DNA from: Arcuatula senhousia
Taxonomy: Eukaryota > Mollusca > Bivalvia > Mytilida > Mytilidae
Assembly: GCA_963971305.1 (NCBI GenBank)
Contig: OZ020309.1
Coordinates: 18,779,001-18,843,000, forward strand
DNA: 64,000 nt
Reading direction: 5' to 3'
The notes below the pieces were generated by a model. That model worked only from the letters and a program-made list of their open reading frames with translations. It was not told where the DNA came from and searched no databases. Numbering within the stretch: the stretch's first letter is position 1; the number at the start of each line of letters is the position of its first letter. The translations under genes and the position numbers were made by a program. Below are positions 43,201 to 58,200 of the stretch, one piece after another.

Positions 43201-46200
43201 ATTGTTGTTAATTAGATTGTAAGTGGAAGTTTGGAATCCAAAAAAATCTTCTAGGATGTTTCTTTTAAATAATTTGAAAGGAAGCAAAGGTTGCACTATG
43301 CATACCACTTTGAAGACATTAAAAACTTTCGTTTCATACCAATAGCAGTAACTTAATGTTGATGTTTTTTTTTTTTATTGTTTTTTGTTTTTTTGGTTTT
43401 TTTTTGTTTTTTTTTGGGGGGGGGGGGGTTTGGGTGATTTTGTTGCCTGCTTGATTTTTGTTTTTGGACTTTGAAATTTCCACCCCTACAGACTTGTGGA
43501 CTTACCCCATAGAAAATCCATTATGGGATCCCAGCTGTAATCACATTAGGGATCACACCAAAAGGTGGGATATTTACTTGGGATCCCATCTATATCCCAC
43601 TGGGATCCCATCTATTTCCCACTGGGATCCCATCTATTTCCCACTGGGATCCCACATTATTTCTCCTGGGAAAATTTGAGATCACATGGTTCTATTATTT
43701 TCAGAAAAAAATTAATGTATCAGTTTACAATCCCAAGTAACATTATAAAATAATTTTCTAGGAACAAAATCGATTTATTGATGCAAATTCTGCATAAACA
43801 TTGTAGGTAAATCTATTCCAAAACATCACTAAACTGAAAAATAATTTCATGTCTACAATTCTTAGTGACTAGCTGTTTAGTGTTACCATGTTATCTCAAC
43901 AGGCATTTCCATTGAAGATTGAAAGAATTTACACTCATCCTAGTTTGACTGTACATTTTGTTCTTTAAAAGGTCTTCAACTGACAGGTTTAATGCAAAAA
44001 TATAAGAAATAAGATTACCATATATGCCCAAATAAGGTTTAAAATAAAAAAAGACAGAAATCTCATTAAGTTATACTACTTGTAAACCCATTTCAAATTC
44101 TCAAGATTTAAAAAATATATATTATTGGTAAAAAGCAAAGGGAGATAATTATCCCATATCTCTTTTTTTCACACTTGATCCCACTATTTCACACTCCATC
44201 CCACCTTTTCTCGCTTCTCAGGTGGGATCCCACAAGTAAATCTCGGATGGGATTTTTTATGTCTTTAATTCCCACCTAATCCCAGCCTATCTCATCCTAA
44301 GAGATGGGATCTCGGCGAGATCCCATTGAGATTTGGTGTGATCTCAGTTGTATTTTCTATGGGGTATTGGTTGTGATTTGCTTAACTTTGTTTGCTTGTT
44401 GGTTCAATGGTTGCTTGGTTGCATAGTTGCTGATGTTTTTTTTTTTGAACTTTGAGATTTTTCACCCCCTTTTAGGTCCTTACTGTGTGCTTTGGTACTA
44501 GTTTTGTTTGTTTCCTTTGCTTGGTTGCATGGTTTGTATTTTCACTTCAGATAGTGGGTTGCTTGCTTGCTTAAGGGTTTGTTTGGTGTATGCTTTTGGA
44601 ATATGAGATTTCCCTCCCTACATAACTTTAAACTATGTTATGATAAGATATTTGAGTTTTTGAAACATCTTTATGAAAAAGTTGGCTATCATTATTAAAT
44701 CCACCTGATAAAATTTTTCACCTTTGCTTGGAACTAAATTCATTATGTTCACCTTGTATTAAGCTTTAGTAATTAAGCAACTGTTGATGGCAGAAAAGAC
44801 CTCGGGTCATGATTTCTACATTGAATGATGACTTTTGGAGTAAGCAGATTTGAAGACATAAGCTTTATGTCCAAAGATTAATAAAAAAGTCTTTTGAAGG
44901 ATTGGAGACATAAAATAGGATCTTAAAAGATTGGAATAAAAATGTAATTTATTTCATTGAAAGCAAGTTTGTATTTATGACACTGGTTGTACGTCTTGTC
45001 TAGCAGTTCGTTTCAAGTTTGAGGCAAAATTTTCTTAATTCTGTATAGTAACTGGCACATAGGCAACTTTGTTGGGGTTAAGGCAGGGATGATGGTGATA
45101 AGGGAGATGAAGTGGAGGAGTTGGGATCAAAGGGACTGTTGTTTTAAGGCAGTGGGTGTCTAAGGAGCAAAACAGAAAAGCTGAGAGGAAATTATACTTA
45201 ATTGGGTGCAAATGGCTCAACTCTTAAACTTAAGTTAGACCTTGGGGATACATTGATGCATCATTGATTCCAGACTACGATTAATCCGCAATATAAGTTA
45301 CCAGTACCTGTGTGGATTAGGAATTGGATTCAACTTTACTTTGTAATTTACTTGCTCTGTATAACTGTCCAGTCTTTGGTGGTTGTGTCTCGACATCCAA
45401 GTGATTCAGAAGGTATTTTCGGTTTTCCCGTACCGAACATATATTTATGCAGATTTTTGCTAATTTTCAATATAAAGTTCCTGAATAATTACAGGACCAA
45501 ACCAATTTTTACCTGACATTTGTGTCCAGTCTGACAGCCTTCTTAATGACTGGACATGAGGATTAGATTGGCCCTGAGGTGTATTGTACTTAGAACTTCC
45601 CATGGCACACCAGTACCTGATCAAAGTGCTTGCACTAATGCTATAATAATTTCAAATTATATAACATAATATTTAACATGTAAAAAGAGATTTTAACGAT
45701 TTTTATAAAGCTTATTTTGAAAATAGAGCATCACTTTTTTAAACCCATGCATAATCATATCATATCCTATATTTAATTACATAAACATTGCCATAAATGG
45801 CTTTGCCATGTGTAATTAAAATCTTTGACTGGTTCCCTAATGGATTGATACTGTCTACAGTCACCAGTAGACAAGTCTGTAAATATGACAAGTTTTCTCC
45901 CTTGGGCTAGAATTATTGACAGTTTTACAGGGAAAATGAAATCAGCTTTCCAATTAATTATATCATAATTATAATCACATCTTTAACTGTCAAAGGATTT
46001 CTTTGAAAATAAGCTTTTCACTGAAAATCAGGATTAATTTTTTTACTTTGTCAATTTTTTACAGGTGTTATTAACAAGGGTTATTGTGAAAAATGATTTT
46101 TATCAGGAAAATGGAAAAAATGTCAAAAGGCAACAATTTTTATCGTCAAGTTGTACTTTTGATTTTTTTTCTGTCCATTAGAGTATTTTTTTTTTAACGA

Positions 46201-49200
46201 TTTTTATTGAAGATATTATTATCATTATGTTTTCTTTTGATCAAAGCTCATGTAATTATTTTACAATTAAGGTTGAAACTCAATCAAAGATTTTAATTAC
46301 CCATATAAATCTATTTTTTGTTTTTGTTTGTAATGGAAGTTTTTTTAAGAACATTTTGTTTCCAGAAAAAATTAGTTGTAATTACACATTCTACTTTCAT
46401 TTAATTTCTTGTAACGAACAAATAATCGACTTCCTATTTTTGTATCTTGTAACGGGAAAATTTATTTTCTAACGGAATGTAATGAAGTTTTGGATAAATG
46501 TTAAAAACTTATCAATGTCAACTTTAAGGAAAAGAACATATTTCGTCTTAATAGCATTCGACACCATGGACGAACAACCGCATAAAATAATGGAACACAT
46601 TGATCTTCCTCGGACAGAAATACGACAACCATGAATTACCTTATCAAAAGGACAGAGACTAAGATAAAGGCTCTATAAACTGAAGGAGGTTTCATTCAAA
46701 TAAATTTGAAATGTGCCATATGAGAAATGGAAAGTATAATAAGTGCATGGCTTGTATTAAAATGATTAAGTAAGAAAAAGAAGCTCTTTTAAAAGGAACA
46801 AAAAAGACCATTTAGTAATAATATAGGTTGCTATCATTGTTTTCCATAAAATCATATTCTCGAGGAATTTCAGAGTATTTTTAACACTATAGACTTGAAT
46901 ACTGTGCTGATAATTAGGACTAAAAATGTTCTACAAATCCACCTTTATAGGTTGTGGGCACAATAAAGTTTAATAAGACAAACGAAGAAGACTGTTTGAT
47001 TTACAGATACCAAAAAAAAATGCAGTTTAAAGCTAATTTTTTTAGTTAAATTGACTCTGTGAGTGTAAAATTGAAATGCTCTTTCACACATTCCATTTTT
47101 TTGAAATTTCAATACTGTTAAGAACCATTTAGACAATCACTTATTTTCATTAAATGAATGCTATCTGTAAGCTTAATTTAAGTGTAATTGATATAGTTAG
47201 TCCATATTTAAATATCTTTTACAAAATGCTTTTATATGAGCGATTATCAAAATAGTTTCAACTTCAAATTGAAAGAATACAGAACAAATTCTTATTAGGA
47301 GTAACGATAAAATTATGTCAAATATGACTGGCAATATTTTAACCAGGTGGTTGAACAAGCTGGAGAATTTTTTTTCAAAACCCTTCAAAAAATAAAAACT
47401 GTAATTATCAAGTTTGAATGTGCCTAAAGATTCTGAAGTATCTAGGTCTTACTGCTAATACAGGAATGAATTCAGAATATTTTCAAAGTAGGGTTGGGCC
47501 TTTAGTGACCTAGGGACGTAAGACAAAAGGGGGATAACCCAGTTTCCATTCCATCTTTTTGCATGAAAATTACAAGGGAATGGAAATATAAGGGAGGCTT
47601 CTTACCCCTAGTCCACCCCACACCCCCCGCTCTAGATAATATGCCACTGAAGAAGTGACCATGCACTCAGATGCACAAATTTTTAAACTTCCTTTGTTTT
47701 ATATATATTGTGTCATGAACATTTATAATCTATCTCATTGTTATCAATAGCTAAAATGTATAAAATATTCTTGAGTAACGAATGTACAAAACTATGATTT
47801 TTGTTTTGTGCTGATTCTTTACTCTTATAACTTTTAATTGAATTTATTAAAGGCTGTGCCAGCACAGATTACATGGACTATTGATAAATCTTTGACAGCA
47901 CAGGGTTAATTGGACTAAGGCTGTGTCAGCACTGGGTTAGTTTGACTAAGGCTGTGTCAGCACAGGGTTAGTTGGACTAAGGCTGTGTCAGCACTGGGTT
48001 AGTTGGACTAAGGCTGTGTCAGCACAGGGTTACTGTAAACCAACAAACTTTCGCGGCTACAAACTTTCACGGTTAGTTGGACTAAGGCTGTGTCAGCATA
48101 GGGTTAGTTGGACTAAGGCTGTGTCAGCACAGGGTTAGTTGGACTAAGGCTGTGTCAGCACAGGGTTAGTTTGACTAAGGCTGTGTCAGCACAGGGTTAG
48201 TTGGACTAAGGCTGTGTCAGCACAAGGTTAGTTGGACTAAGGCTGTGTCAGCACAGGGTTAGTTGGACTAAGGCTGTGTCAGCACAGGGTTAGTTGGACT
48301 AATTAGGCTGTGTCAGCACAGGGTTAGTTGGACTAAGGCTGTGTCAGCACAGGGTTAGTTGGACTAAGGCTGTGTCAGCATAGGGTTAGTTGGACTAAGG
48401 CTGTGACAGCACTGGGTTAATTGGACTAAGGCTGTGTCAGCACAGGGTTAGTTGGACTAAGGCTGTGTCAGCACAGGGTTAATTGGACTAAGGCTGTGTC
48501 AACACAGGGTTAGTTGGACTAAGGCTGTGTCAGCACAGGGTTAGTTGGACTAAGGCTGTGCCAGCACTGGGTTAATTGGACTAAGGCTGTGTCAGCACAG
48601 GGTTAGTTGGACTAAGGCTGTGTCACCACAGGGTTAATTGGACTAAGGCTGTGTCAACACAGGGTTAGTTGGACTAAGGCTGTGTCAGCACAGGGTTAGT
48701 TGGACTAAGGCTGTGCCAGCCCTGGTTAGTTGGACTAAGGCTGTGTCAGCACAGGGTTAGTTGGTCTAAGGCTGTGTCAGCACAGGGTTAGTTGGACTAA
48801 GGCTGTGTCAGCACAGGGTTAGTCGAACATAGTTTTACACATTGTGATTTACATTTTTGGCCAGATATCACTAGTGAAAATCCGGGTTATAAAATTGTGA
48901 ATGTCGGGCGGCGGGCTGGTGGGCAGACGGCAGGCAGGGAAAAAACTTTCGTAACAGTTTTCTCAGCAACTACTTAACACAGCCATTTGATATTTGGTTT
49001 ACAGAATCAGGATGGGGTCCCATAAAGTGGGATTCAATTTCAGGTCTGTCGCTCATCTACTTCCTGTTTAACGAAATCTGGCCATTTTTGTCTTTGACCC
49101 ATTTTTTAAAAATTTTACTTGTGGATTCCTAGGTAATGGCCAGATTTTGACAACAACGACAAATTATTAGTACATTGTAATATTCATGATAGATTCTGTT

Positions 49201-52200
49201 ATTCTTTAAAGGTTTGTTTAAGTAAAACTTTCACCAGAATCTTTTCTTAATCAGGATATGATTCATGCTTGTCAGATGAACTGACATCAAGTTTAACTCC
49301 CCTATCTCTCTTCTTATATTACTATATAAAAATCGCCGCTTTTGTTTGACGTTTACGCCAAATTGGTTTCCTCCAAAAGGTATGAAAAAGCCATACATTA
49401 CAGATGATTGTTCTAATTAAATGTACCCCTTGTCCCGATACTATAGCCTATGCGGCTAATGTGTTTTGGGGGTATTAAATCGGGTATTTTCTGCAATTAA
49501 ACCAATCAGGTATTATTTGTATTAGTTTTGGGGTATTTTAAAGATTTTTATGAGTAATGGGAAATGACTTAAATTATCTTAATATCTGGAATTTTAAAGT
49601 TTAAAAGTGCAGATGAAGCAATTTATAAAGAAAAGATTTTTTTCCTAGTTATTACAATTATTTTTACCAGCAGTTTTTTGTCCTTCTCCAATGCCATCAA
49701 ATCCTTTATAAATGAGAAGAATAAAGAGTATGTATCTTGTGAACGCGTTGCTAATTGCTTTCGTTGTTTTTGTTTTGATGGTTGTCTTTATGTGTTGCTC
49801 TTATTTGTGTTGACTCAAAATTTGCCCTTTTGGAATTTTGAATGCCCCATTGGTACCTCAGTCTGCTTCTTTAGTTGATTTGACTATCACATGTTACTTG
49901 TATATTCTGTGACGGATCCAGAAATTTTCAACCAGGAGGGCGTGCTATTTAAAAAAAAATCTTCTGGAACCTCTTGTTTCATACAATTCCAAACTAAATT
50001 TTCTGGTCAAAAGGGAGGGCACAACCCTGAGCCTGCAGGTTCTAAATCTGCACTTGTCATTTGTTGTTGTCTTCAAGATTTTGTCTTTAGTGTGCTATTT
50101 CAACATTGAGATTTGAATGAGTGAGTGAGTGAGTTGGTGTTTTACGCCCGTGCAACGCTATATAGGTTATTTACAGGCGATGAACATGAAAAGGGATGAT
50201 TAAATGAACATGAAATGATTTGAGATTTGAATGCCCATTGGATACTTCTTTTAAAATTTCTTTCTTTCCCATAGGGTAACTTTTAAAATGATTAAAGCAA
50301 TAATATATTTACCTAATACCAAAAAAAATAGGGGTATCTGAAATTGAAATGACTTTAAAGATTGATATTTTTCTCAAGTTTAAATTCCCTTAAGCATTTT
50401 CATACTTCTTTGAAATGTCAAACAGTTAAACATATGATTGATCAAGTGAAAAGCTTGGAAAAAAGATGACCACCATATTTATAGTCATGACGCTTAATTT
50501 TATGTAAGATTGATACTTGAAATAATTTTTTTCTCTCCAACCCATAGATTTTTCAAACTCCATATGGTCTGAACAAAAATCATTTTTGCGACAGAACCTT
50601 TTGTAACTTTGAAAGTCTTTGTTTGTATGATTGATATGTACATGTATAAGAATTTCTGTGCTGGTGTCTTAAAAAAAATTCATTTCCGACACCCTTTGCT
50701 AAAACCGAGAGTCTGGTATGATTGATACATACAAAAAAATCCTTGCTGGTGTTAGGCTTACAATTTATATGCAAATTTTTCAAAACACAGCCATTGTTAA
50801 AATCTTCACCCTTTAAGATGAATGTTTTAATTACCAACGCATATGTGTGATACATTTGGCCCCTTATGGAGTTGAAAACTGTCATGGTTTTGTTGTAAGA
50901 GGGGAATTTTCAAGAAATTGTGTCGTACATTGTGTCATTGTGTTTGATGTATGGACTGAGTTTAGAGAACTTAAAGGCTCTAAGGAGTTATATTTTTTAT
51001 TCAGTCTGACTATAATGTGCTATTTTAAATGTCACGGTTTCAAAATAGAAATAAAAAAGGAAAAAGAATATGTCTGGAAATTGTAAAGTTTAAAAAATAT
51101 ATATAATATATCGATAAAAATGTTTTTTCTAATAACAATGAATTATTTTTTTATTAAAGATTAGATGCTTAAGAAATAAGTTTTCCTCAAGAGGTTTTTA
51201 TATTCAGGCAAATGTTTAATATTGTATTTTTTTTTTAAATAAATAGATGGATTCATAATCTATAGTCGTATATACTGTGGTTTAAGTATTTATTGTTTGT
51301 GTATCAATTTTTTGGTGATTTTCGTGGGTGGCTTTGACCTACAAATAGAATACCCTGCGAAAAGAAAATTTACCATCATTATGTATATATGCTCAGCTGC
51401 TTCAGGACCATGAATTTCAGAATCCACAATTAAACTGGTCTTTTTTCATCAAACCATGAAAATTGTTAAATTTACTAAAATGTACTGAAAGGGAAAGGTA
51501 TTAATAACGTTTTGTTCAAATCAGATCAGTTGCAAATCCCAAAAGGGGGGGGGGGGGGGGGGGTGGTGGGTAGTTATTTAGATTTTTTTTGACTGCAAAC
51601 CTACTCCATTTTGACATGAATTCTTAGTGACCACCCTTAGACCCCCACCATTTGGAAAATGGTTGGATCCATTCTTGCTGAATACATGTAGTGCAAATGT
51701 TTATTAGGGGGTGTAAAGGGGGGATCCCAACATAAAAACATGTGCTTCAAAAAGGCTGAAAACCAAACACGAGTTAAACAAAACACAATGAAAAATGAAT
51801 CCAGATAATCAAAAACACGAAATCATGTGCCTCAAAAAGGCAGAAAACATTAGCACGAATTATAGAAATCTCATACCAGGAAACACACGGGACAAAAATA
51901 CAGACAAAAACGAAGCACGTACAACCTCCTCAACACGAAAACACAAGAAATCAAAATCAAAATCACGAAAACACGTAAAATAAAAACGTCGAAAATGTAG
52001 CACGAAAATAACCCTTTACCACCCTCTTTAATTATTAAAAGCATCAACACATTTTGCAGGTCCACACTTTTTATTTTCAATTGATTTAATGATATAACTT
52101 GTGCATTAATTCTTCTTCTTTTCCTTTCTAATACAAATTATCCATTAAGTTTGTGTATGGTCGTCATGGTCTTTTTGTTATACCCATGTCATTAATGTCC

Positions 52201-55200
52201 TGTAATACATTTCTATTATTATATATTAATATTTTTTTTCACCATTACTAATGCTTAATGAAGTGATAAAAAATTATACAATCATTTGATGTTGTTTTTA
52301 ATCATTTTTATATGTAAACAAATTCAACCAGCAAATCTGTTTACAATTACAAATATTAAGCAAACATTGCGATAAACATCAGGCATCATTGTTATTTAAA
52401 AATAATTTTTTATCCCATGTCTCCCGACAGTCTCAGGAGCTATGCTAAGTAGCTTTTTGCCGCACGGCCACTCAAGCATGTCTGCTACAAAGAATGTTAA
52501 TTACTACGTCAATAAAACCTAAATTAGTAACTCCCTCGTACATAGGGCAACTAAATGTCTTAATTATTTTTTATTAGTTAAAAAAATCAAATGTATTGCT
52601 ACGTTTGCCATTACATCGAAAAATTATGATCAATGTCAAACATGTTTGTTTTTTCGTAACTAATTTTGGAGAGGATCGTCAATCAAATTTCGATGACATT
52701 AAAATAGATTTTATCACCTCGAACATAAGTTAGCTCTCATGTTGTCGCGGCCGGTTGGATGAACACACAATTCTATGCCGTTAATTTACAAATTACATCG
52801 AATTATTATGATCAACTTTGAAGTGTTGTGATATGAGTTTGATTAAAGATAATTGTGTCGATGGAATTTACTGGAAAAATGAATCAACTATTATATATTT
52901 GTATGCAGTCCATCATACTATGAATTTAAAAAGGATTTTAAAACACATGGGCTTGAATTCTGGTCACTTATATTGGCTAAAAAAAAAATGACTATTTTTG
53001 GTCATTTATATTGACTAATTCTGGTTATTCAGGTTGACTGAAAAAAATCATCCCCCTACTCTATAATACCCAGAATATAGGGTCAATTTTTTTTGGTCAA
53101 TATAAAAGACCAGAATTCAAGCCCCTGTGCTTCAAAATACTTGTTAGTGGTCAATACAAAGTCACCAATAGATTTGCAAACGACAAAGCCTGGACTTTTT
53201 TGGAAGAGACAATTTAAAAAGCATGCAAGATTTATTTTATTGTACAGAAATGTATTCCTTTAATTTAGTTTCAGATTTTTTTTTTATCAAGCACTAAGGT
53301 CTTTTGAATGTGCATAGAATATTGCAGTCAGGCAAGTTAACATCATTTGCAAAGTGCTAATATTAGATTTTTTCCAGATTACCATTATTTGCATAGTCTG
53401 CATATTTTGCAAAATGTAGTATTTACTCAAAAATTAAAGAATCCATCATTTTTTTTTTCAAAAGAAAAAACAGTTGATAAAACCATCTAAACAATGCCTT
53501 CATCAAACTTCTTCTCTATACACCATCTTTCAATTATGCTAGAACAAAACCTGCACTTTCCCATTTTCATTTCACCATCTTATTTATTACACTAGAATAA
53601 TGCATATTTAAAGATTTTTTTGCCCATAGAAGACCATCTTTTAAACGTGAACCCCAGACAGGAAGACAATTCTTCAGTTCGGTAGAAACAGAGCGGAAAT
53701 TTAGCTTTGATTTAGGTCTTTAATTACCTTTGAAAACAAATCAATCATAGTGTCAAATTTCATCATAATTTCTAAAGTGGTTGCGATGCTAAACTTTCTA
53801 AGACAATGTTCTGTCTAAATGCTGAGAGAACTATTTTATATTATTCATAATTTTGAGGACCTGGGAAGGGAAAATTTCTTCAAAATTTTGGCGTTAACCA
53901 CTGGGTTGTTTTATTAAGGCAATTCCTCCCATGTTGATGCATTGAATGTATATTTTTGTTGAGCCTACAACAAAAAGTCTTTGAAGACAAGACCTCAATT
54001 AGGGGACAACCATTTGATTTGGGGGGGGGGGGGCTGGCAGTTTTTGTAAATAAATATTCTGGCCTGGAAAAAGTTGGAAATAAATAATCTGGCCTCTGTT
54101 TGCAAGAAAATGAATATTCTGTCCCAAGATCCTTGCTCAATTAAGCTATTGTATACAGAAAATAAATATTCTTGCCGCTACAAGGGGAAAAATAAATATT
54201 CTGGTCTGGCCCGCAAAATTTTGAAAATAAATATTCTGTCTTGACCAAAACTGCCAGGCCCCCCACCTCAGAATCAAATGGTTGTCCCCTTATGCGTATG
54301 ACAAATGTCACAGCAAAGGCAAGATCCACAAAAATGTTGTATGTAAATGTTTTCCCCTACATTGATGTTTCAAGAAATTAATAATGTGTTTCTTTTGTTC
54401 AAATTCTTTGTATTCATTTGTCATTTTTAACATTAACAACCTAATTGAACTAAAAATTATTTCTGACGACAAAAATGTGAAGTTCTTTTAAAGTTATTTG
54501 ATTTATATAAACTACATGGAATTGACAACAAATTTAATTATTTCTCTACGTTTTACCCCTTTTATGGCCCCATCGGCAATGAAATGAAGAGCGTTGCCTT
54601 CTTTGTAATAGACAATTAAATAGACGTTGATTTCAATTACCATCGTAATGCAATCCCTGTCTTTTCATCTCTTCCCCATTTTTGTAATGACACATAATAA
54701 AAAGTACGTCAAAATAAATCAAAATTATATTTTCGGTCTCGGTGTTCTATCAAAAATATGATGCTCGTCTTGATAGCGTTATTATTGAACGAGGTCATAA
54801 ATTTGAAAAATATAAATTTGTAAAAACATTTGATTCGGTAAAAGATAATATGATAAATAAAGATATCAAAAATGACTAATTGAATGTCGTTGAATCGTCT
54901 GAACCATAAAGTTTAAGATAAATTGAGTTACCAGTGACATTTAGTATGTAGACTATAAAGGTATATATTTTTTTGTGCAGTTATTGTCCCTTTAAAGACT
55001 TTTTGACATGGAAAATGTATATGTTTATGATGCTAAACATGCAGTTTTTTGTTCATTAATTTGTACCAAATGTTACTTAAAAAATACATGGTGTCAACCA
55101 GTCATGTTTGTGAATGTCAGAAGAAACTGTAAATTAAGTTACTGTGGTTTCATTATAATTCGTGGGGTATCAATTTTTGGAGTGGCCTTGACCCACAAAA

Positions 55201-58200
55201 TTCAAAACCCAATGAACAGAAAATATAACATCTGTATGCTGGAGACATCAAAACCACAAAATTAAGAATCAATGAACTGATCCTTTTTCCACAAAGAATA
55301 GGTACCCACAAAAATAAATTAATCCACAGTATGCTGTATATGGGGTTACCTCTTGTAAATGGCTTTTAAGCCAAAATAAATGTAAAAAAAAAGAACTTTC
55401 CAGAGAAAGTTGACAGTTGCTGACCACGAAGTCAGCATGGTCATACTCAGTGTGATTAAATAGGAATTTGATTTCCTACATTTCTGATTTTGTGTTGCTG
55501 ATGAGAGGTTGCCTCAGAAAACATGTGGGGAGACATATTGTTTTTGTTGTGTCCGTCCGTCTGTCAGTGCGTCCGTCCGTCCGTCTGTCTGTCTGTCCGT
55601 CACAAAGTTTGTCAGCGCAACACCTATTACTGAACCGAATTCAATGAAACTTGGTATATAGGAAGGACATCATATGTAGTTGTGCATATAACCAGGAAAT
55701 TTTGATCCTCGATTTTGTGGGAGTTATGACCCTTTGAACTTAGAAATTTGCTGAAAATCCTCATTTATCATCTTGTCAGCGCAACTCCTCTGAAATTACT
55801 GAACCGAATTCAACGAAACTAGGTATATAGGAAGGACACCATATTTAGTTGTGCATATTACCAGGAAATTTTGATCCTCAAATTTTTGTGGGAGTTATGG
55901 CCATTTGAACTTACAAATTTGCTGAAAATTCTGAAATCTGAAAATTTATTCGTCAAACTTTGTGGGAGTGAGGGCCTTTTGAACTTAGAACTTTTTGGGG
56001 AAACAGGGGGAGACATCGTTTTTGTAGGCAAAAACAAACTTTAATTTTAGATTACACTACATAGTCGATTCATTTATTTTCATGGGTATTAATTTACCTG
56101 TTCTGATGGAAAAGTTTGTGGATTCTTATATTCATGGTTTTGAAGTCTGCAACCTTCAGATCAATTTTATTTTTCCTTTTCCTCAGGGGAATCAAATTTT
56201 CTTGGATCAAGCAAACCAACAAAAAACCTGACAATTGGTACCCCACGAATAATGAAACCACAGTATAATTTTGCAGAGATGAATGCACTCCTGTACTTTG
56301 TATGTTTAAATATGTCAAGCAGGAAAAAAACTTTTGAAAAATTTCAAATGCAGACGACAGTGCAAGAGTATCCTTGACCCAATGAATTGAGATAATTTGG
56401 GCAATTAAAACCTGCAGATAAAATAAGGTTTAATTCAACCATTTTAGGTTACATCATAAAGCAGAATTTGTTTTATCTTTTAAAAACATTAAAGGCAATT
56501 GGAGTATTTAGTATTAAATGAAGTGGAAAATTTTGAGCTAATTTTTACCCTTTTCGACCTTGTTGATTTGTGTTGATTAGCAATTGCAAAAAACCAAGGA
56601 CTTTTCTTTGATCTATCTGAATGGCAATACTCTGCCATATAATGCATATCTATTTCCTTGGTTTTGAAATTTCTTAAGACCAGATGGTTAGTTTTTTATA
56701 CATTTTTTTGTCAATGGCCTATGTCCCCTAACGAGCGTGAAGGGGTCATGATCAAATATTTCTGATACTATTTACCTAAACCAAAATTGAATATTTTTTG
56801 ATTACTGTATTTAAAAATTTATAATTTGTTGGTTACATAAATGTACAACTCACAGTTGTGTGCAATTTTTAGAACCGTAGAATCAACTATTAAATATAGG
56901 CCTTCTTCATAGGATGTATACATGTATGAGAATCACTATTTATCTGTTTACATAATTTGTTAATATAACACCTGCTAACATTTTTTAGCATGATGGAATT
57001 TAAAGAAACTGTACTTTTCATGAAAATATGGAGGTGTGCATGAAGAAATATCATTTCTCTTAGATATATTATTCAGGGGAGATAATGATGTCTCCCCCCC
57101 CCACTTTTGTGGGGAGACATATTGTTTTTGTCGTGTCCGTCCGTCTGTCCGTCACAAATTTTGTCAGCGCAACTCCTCTGAATCTACTGAACCGAATTAA
57201 ACGAAACTTGGTATATAGGAAGGACACCATATGTAGTTGTGCATATTACCAGGAAATTTTTATCCTCAAATTTTTGTGGGAGTTATGGCCCTTTGAACTT
57301 AGAAATTTGCTGAAAATCCTCATTTATTGTCTTGTCAGCGCAACTCCTCTGAAACTAGTAAACCGAATTCAATGAAACTTGGTATGTAGGAAGGAAATCA
57401 TATGTAGTTGTGCATATTACCAGGAAATTTTGATCTTTTAATCTTTGTGGGAGTTTTGGCCCTTTGAACTTAGAAATTTGCTGAAAATCCTAATTTATCA
57501 TCTTGTCAGCGCAACTCCTCTTAAACTACTGAACCAAATTCAAGGAAACTTGGTATAAAGGAAGGACACCATATGTAGTTGTGCATATTACCAGGAAATT
57601 TTTATCCTCAAATTTTTTATGGAGTTATGGCCCTTTGAACTTAGAACTTTTTGGGGAAACGGGGGGAGACATCGTTTTTGTAGGCAAAAACAAACTTTAA
57701 TTTAGATAGAAGAAAGGTTCATAATTAGCAGTTTTTACTAACTTGACATAGCTGACATCCTTGCAATATAGTCGTGTGTGTGTAATTTAAAAGAATAATA
57801 AACAATTGTAAGAAATTAAAAAAAAAGCTTCCTTTCTACAGACAGATATAACCTTGAGTCGCATTATCATATCTTCTGTGGATCTCATTTCCTTCCTAAC
57901 AACAGGTTCTCAGAACCCCCCCCCCCCCTTGTAAATTCATGGAAAGGCCTTGCTGCATTAGTAATGTTTCTTTTCTATCTTTTCAGCTGTATTGCCAGAC
58001 AGATATAATCTGGAGTCACATCATCATATCATCAGTAGATCTCATTTCTTTCCTCACAACGGGTTCTCCGAAGGAGAGAGTATTTTACAGGTATTTTTTT
58101 TTTCCTGTAAAATAAATTTCTGCAGTCAAATGGCATCAACTTAGAACCCCAAAACCAAACAAAATAATATTTAAAATAAAACATAAAACCTGGGTCACTA

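Larger units (their letters stand above)
28290..57986 (+). other. AHR intron 2 (about 29.7 kb)
   Basis: It is bounded by GTAAGT and CTTTTCAG and spliced in phase 1. It separates the bHLH exon from the PAS exons. No nested host gene is recognisable. Identified contents are listed separately. Stretches without anything I can name include 29830-33110, 34550-35460, 41010-43500 and 44370-47500. Blocks of lower AT and higher CpG content occur at about 35990-36400, 39990-40140 and 52420-52800. Confidence 0.85.

Noticed and set aside
47852..48825. Regular repeats suggesting a CRISPR array
   Set aside because: Units are directly head to tail without spacers, in a eukaryotic intron; it is a minisatellite.
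50580..50885. 101-codon minus-strand open frame
   Set aside because: No domain or motif; the imperfect internal repetition of CCTTGCTGGTGT-like phrases is more consistent with non-coding sequence.
53880..54329. Two adjacent minus-strand open frames suggesting a split gene
   Set aside because: Both lie over the MITE at 54001-54290, and their similar peptides come from the inverted arms and the repeated AATAAATATTCTG motif.
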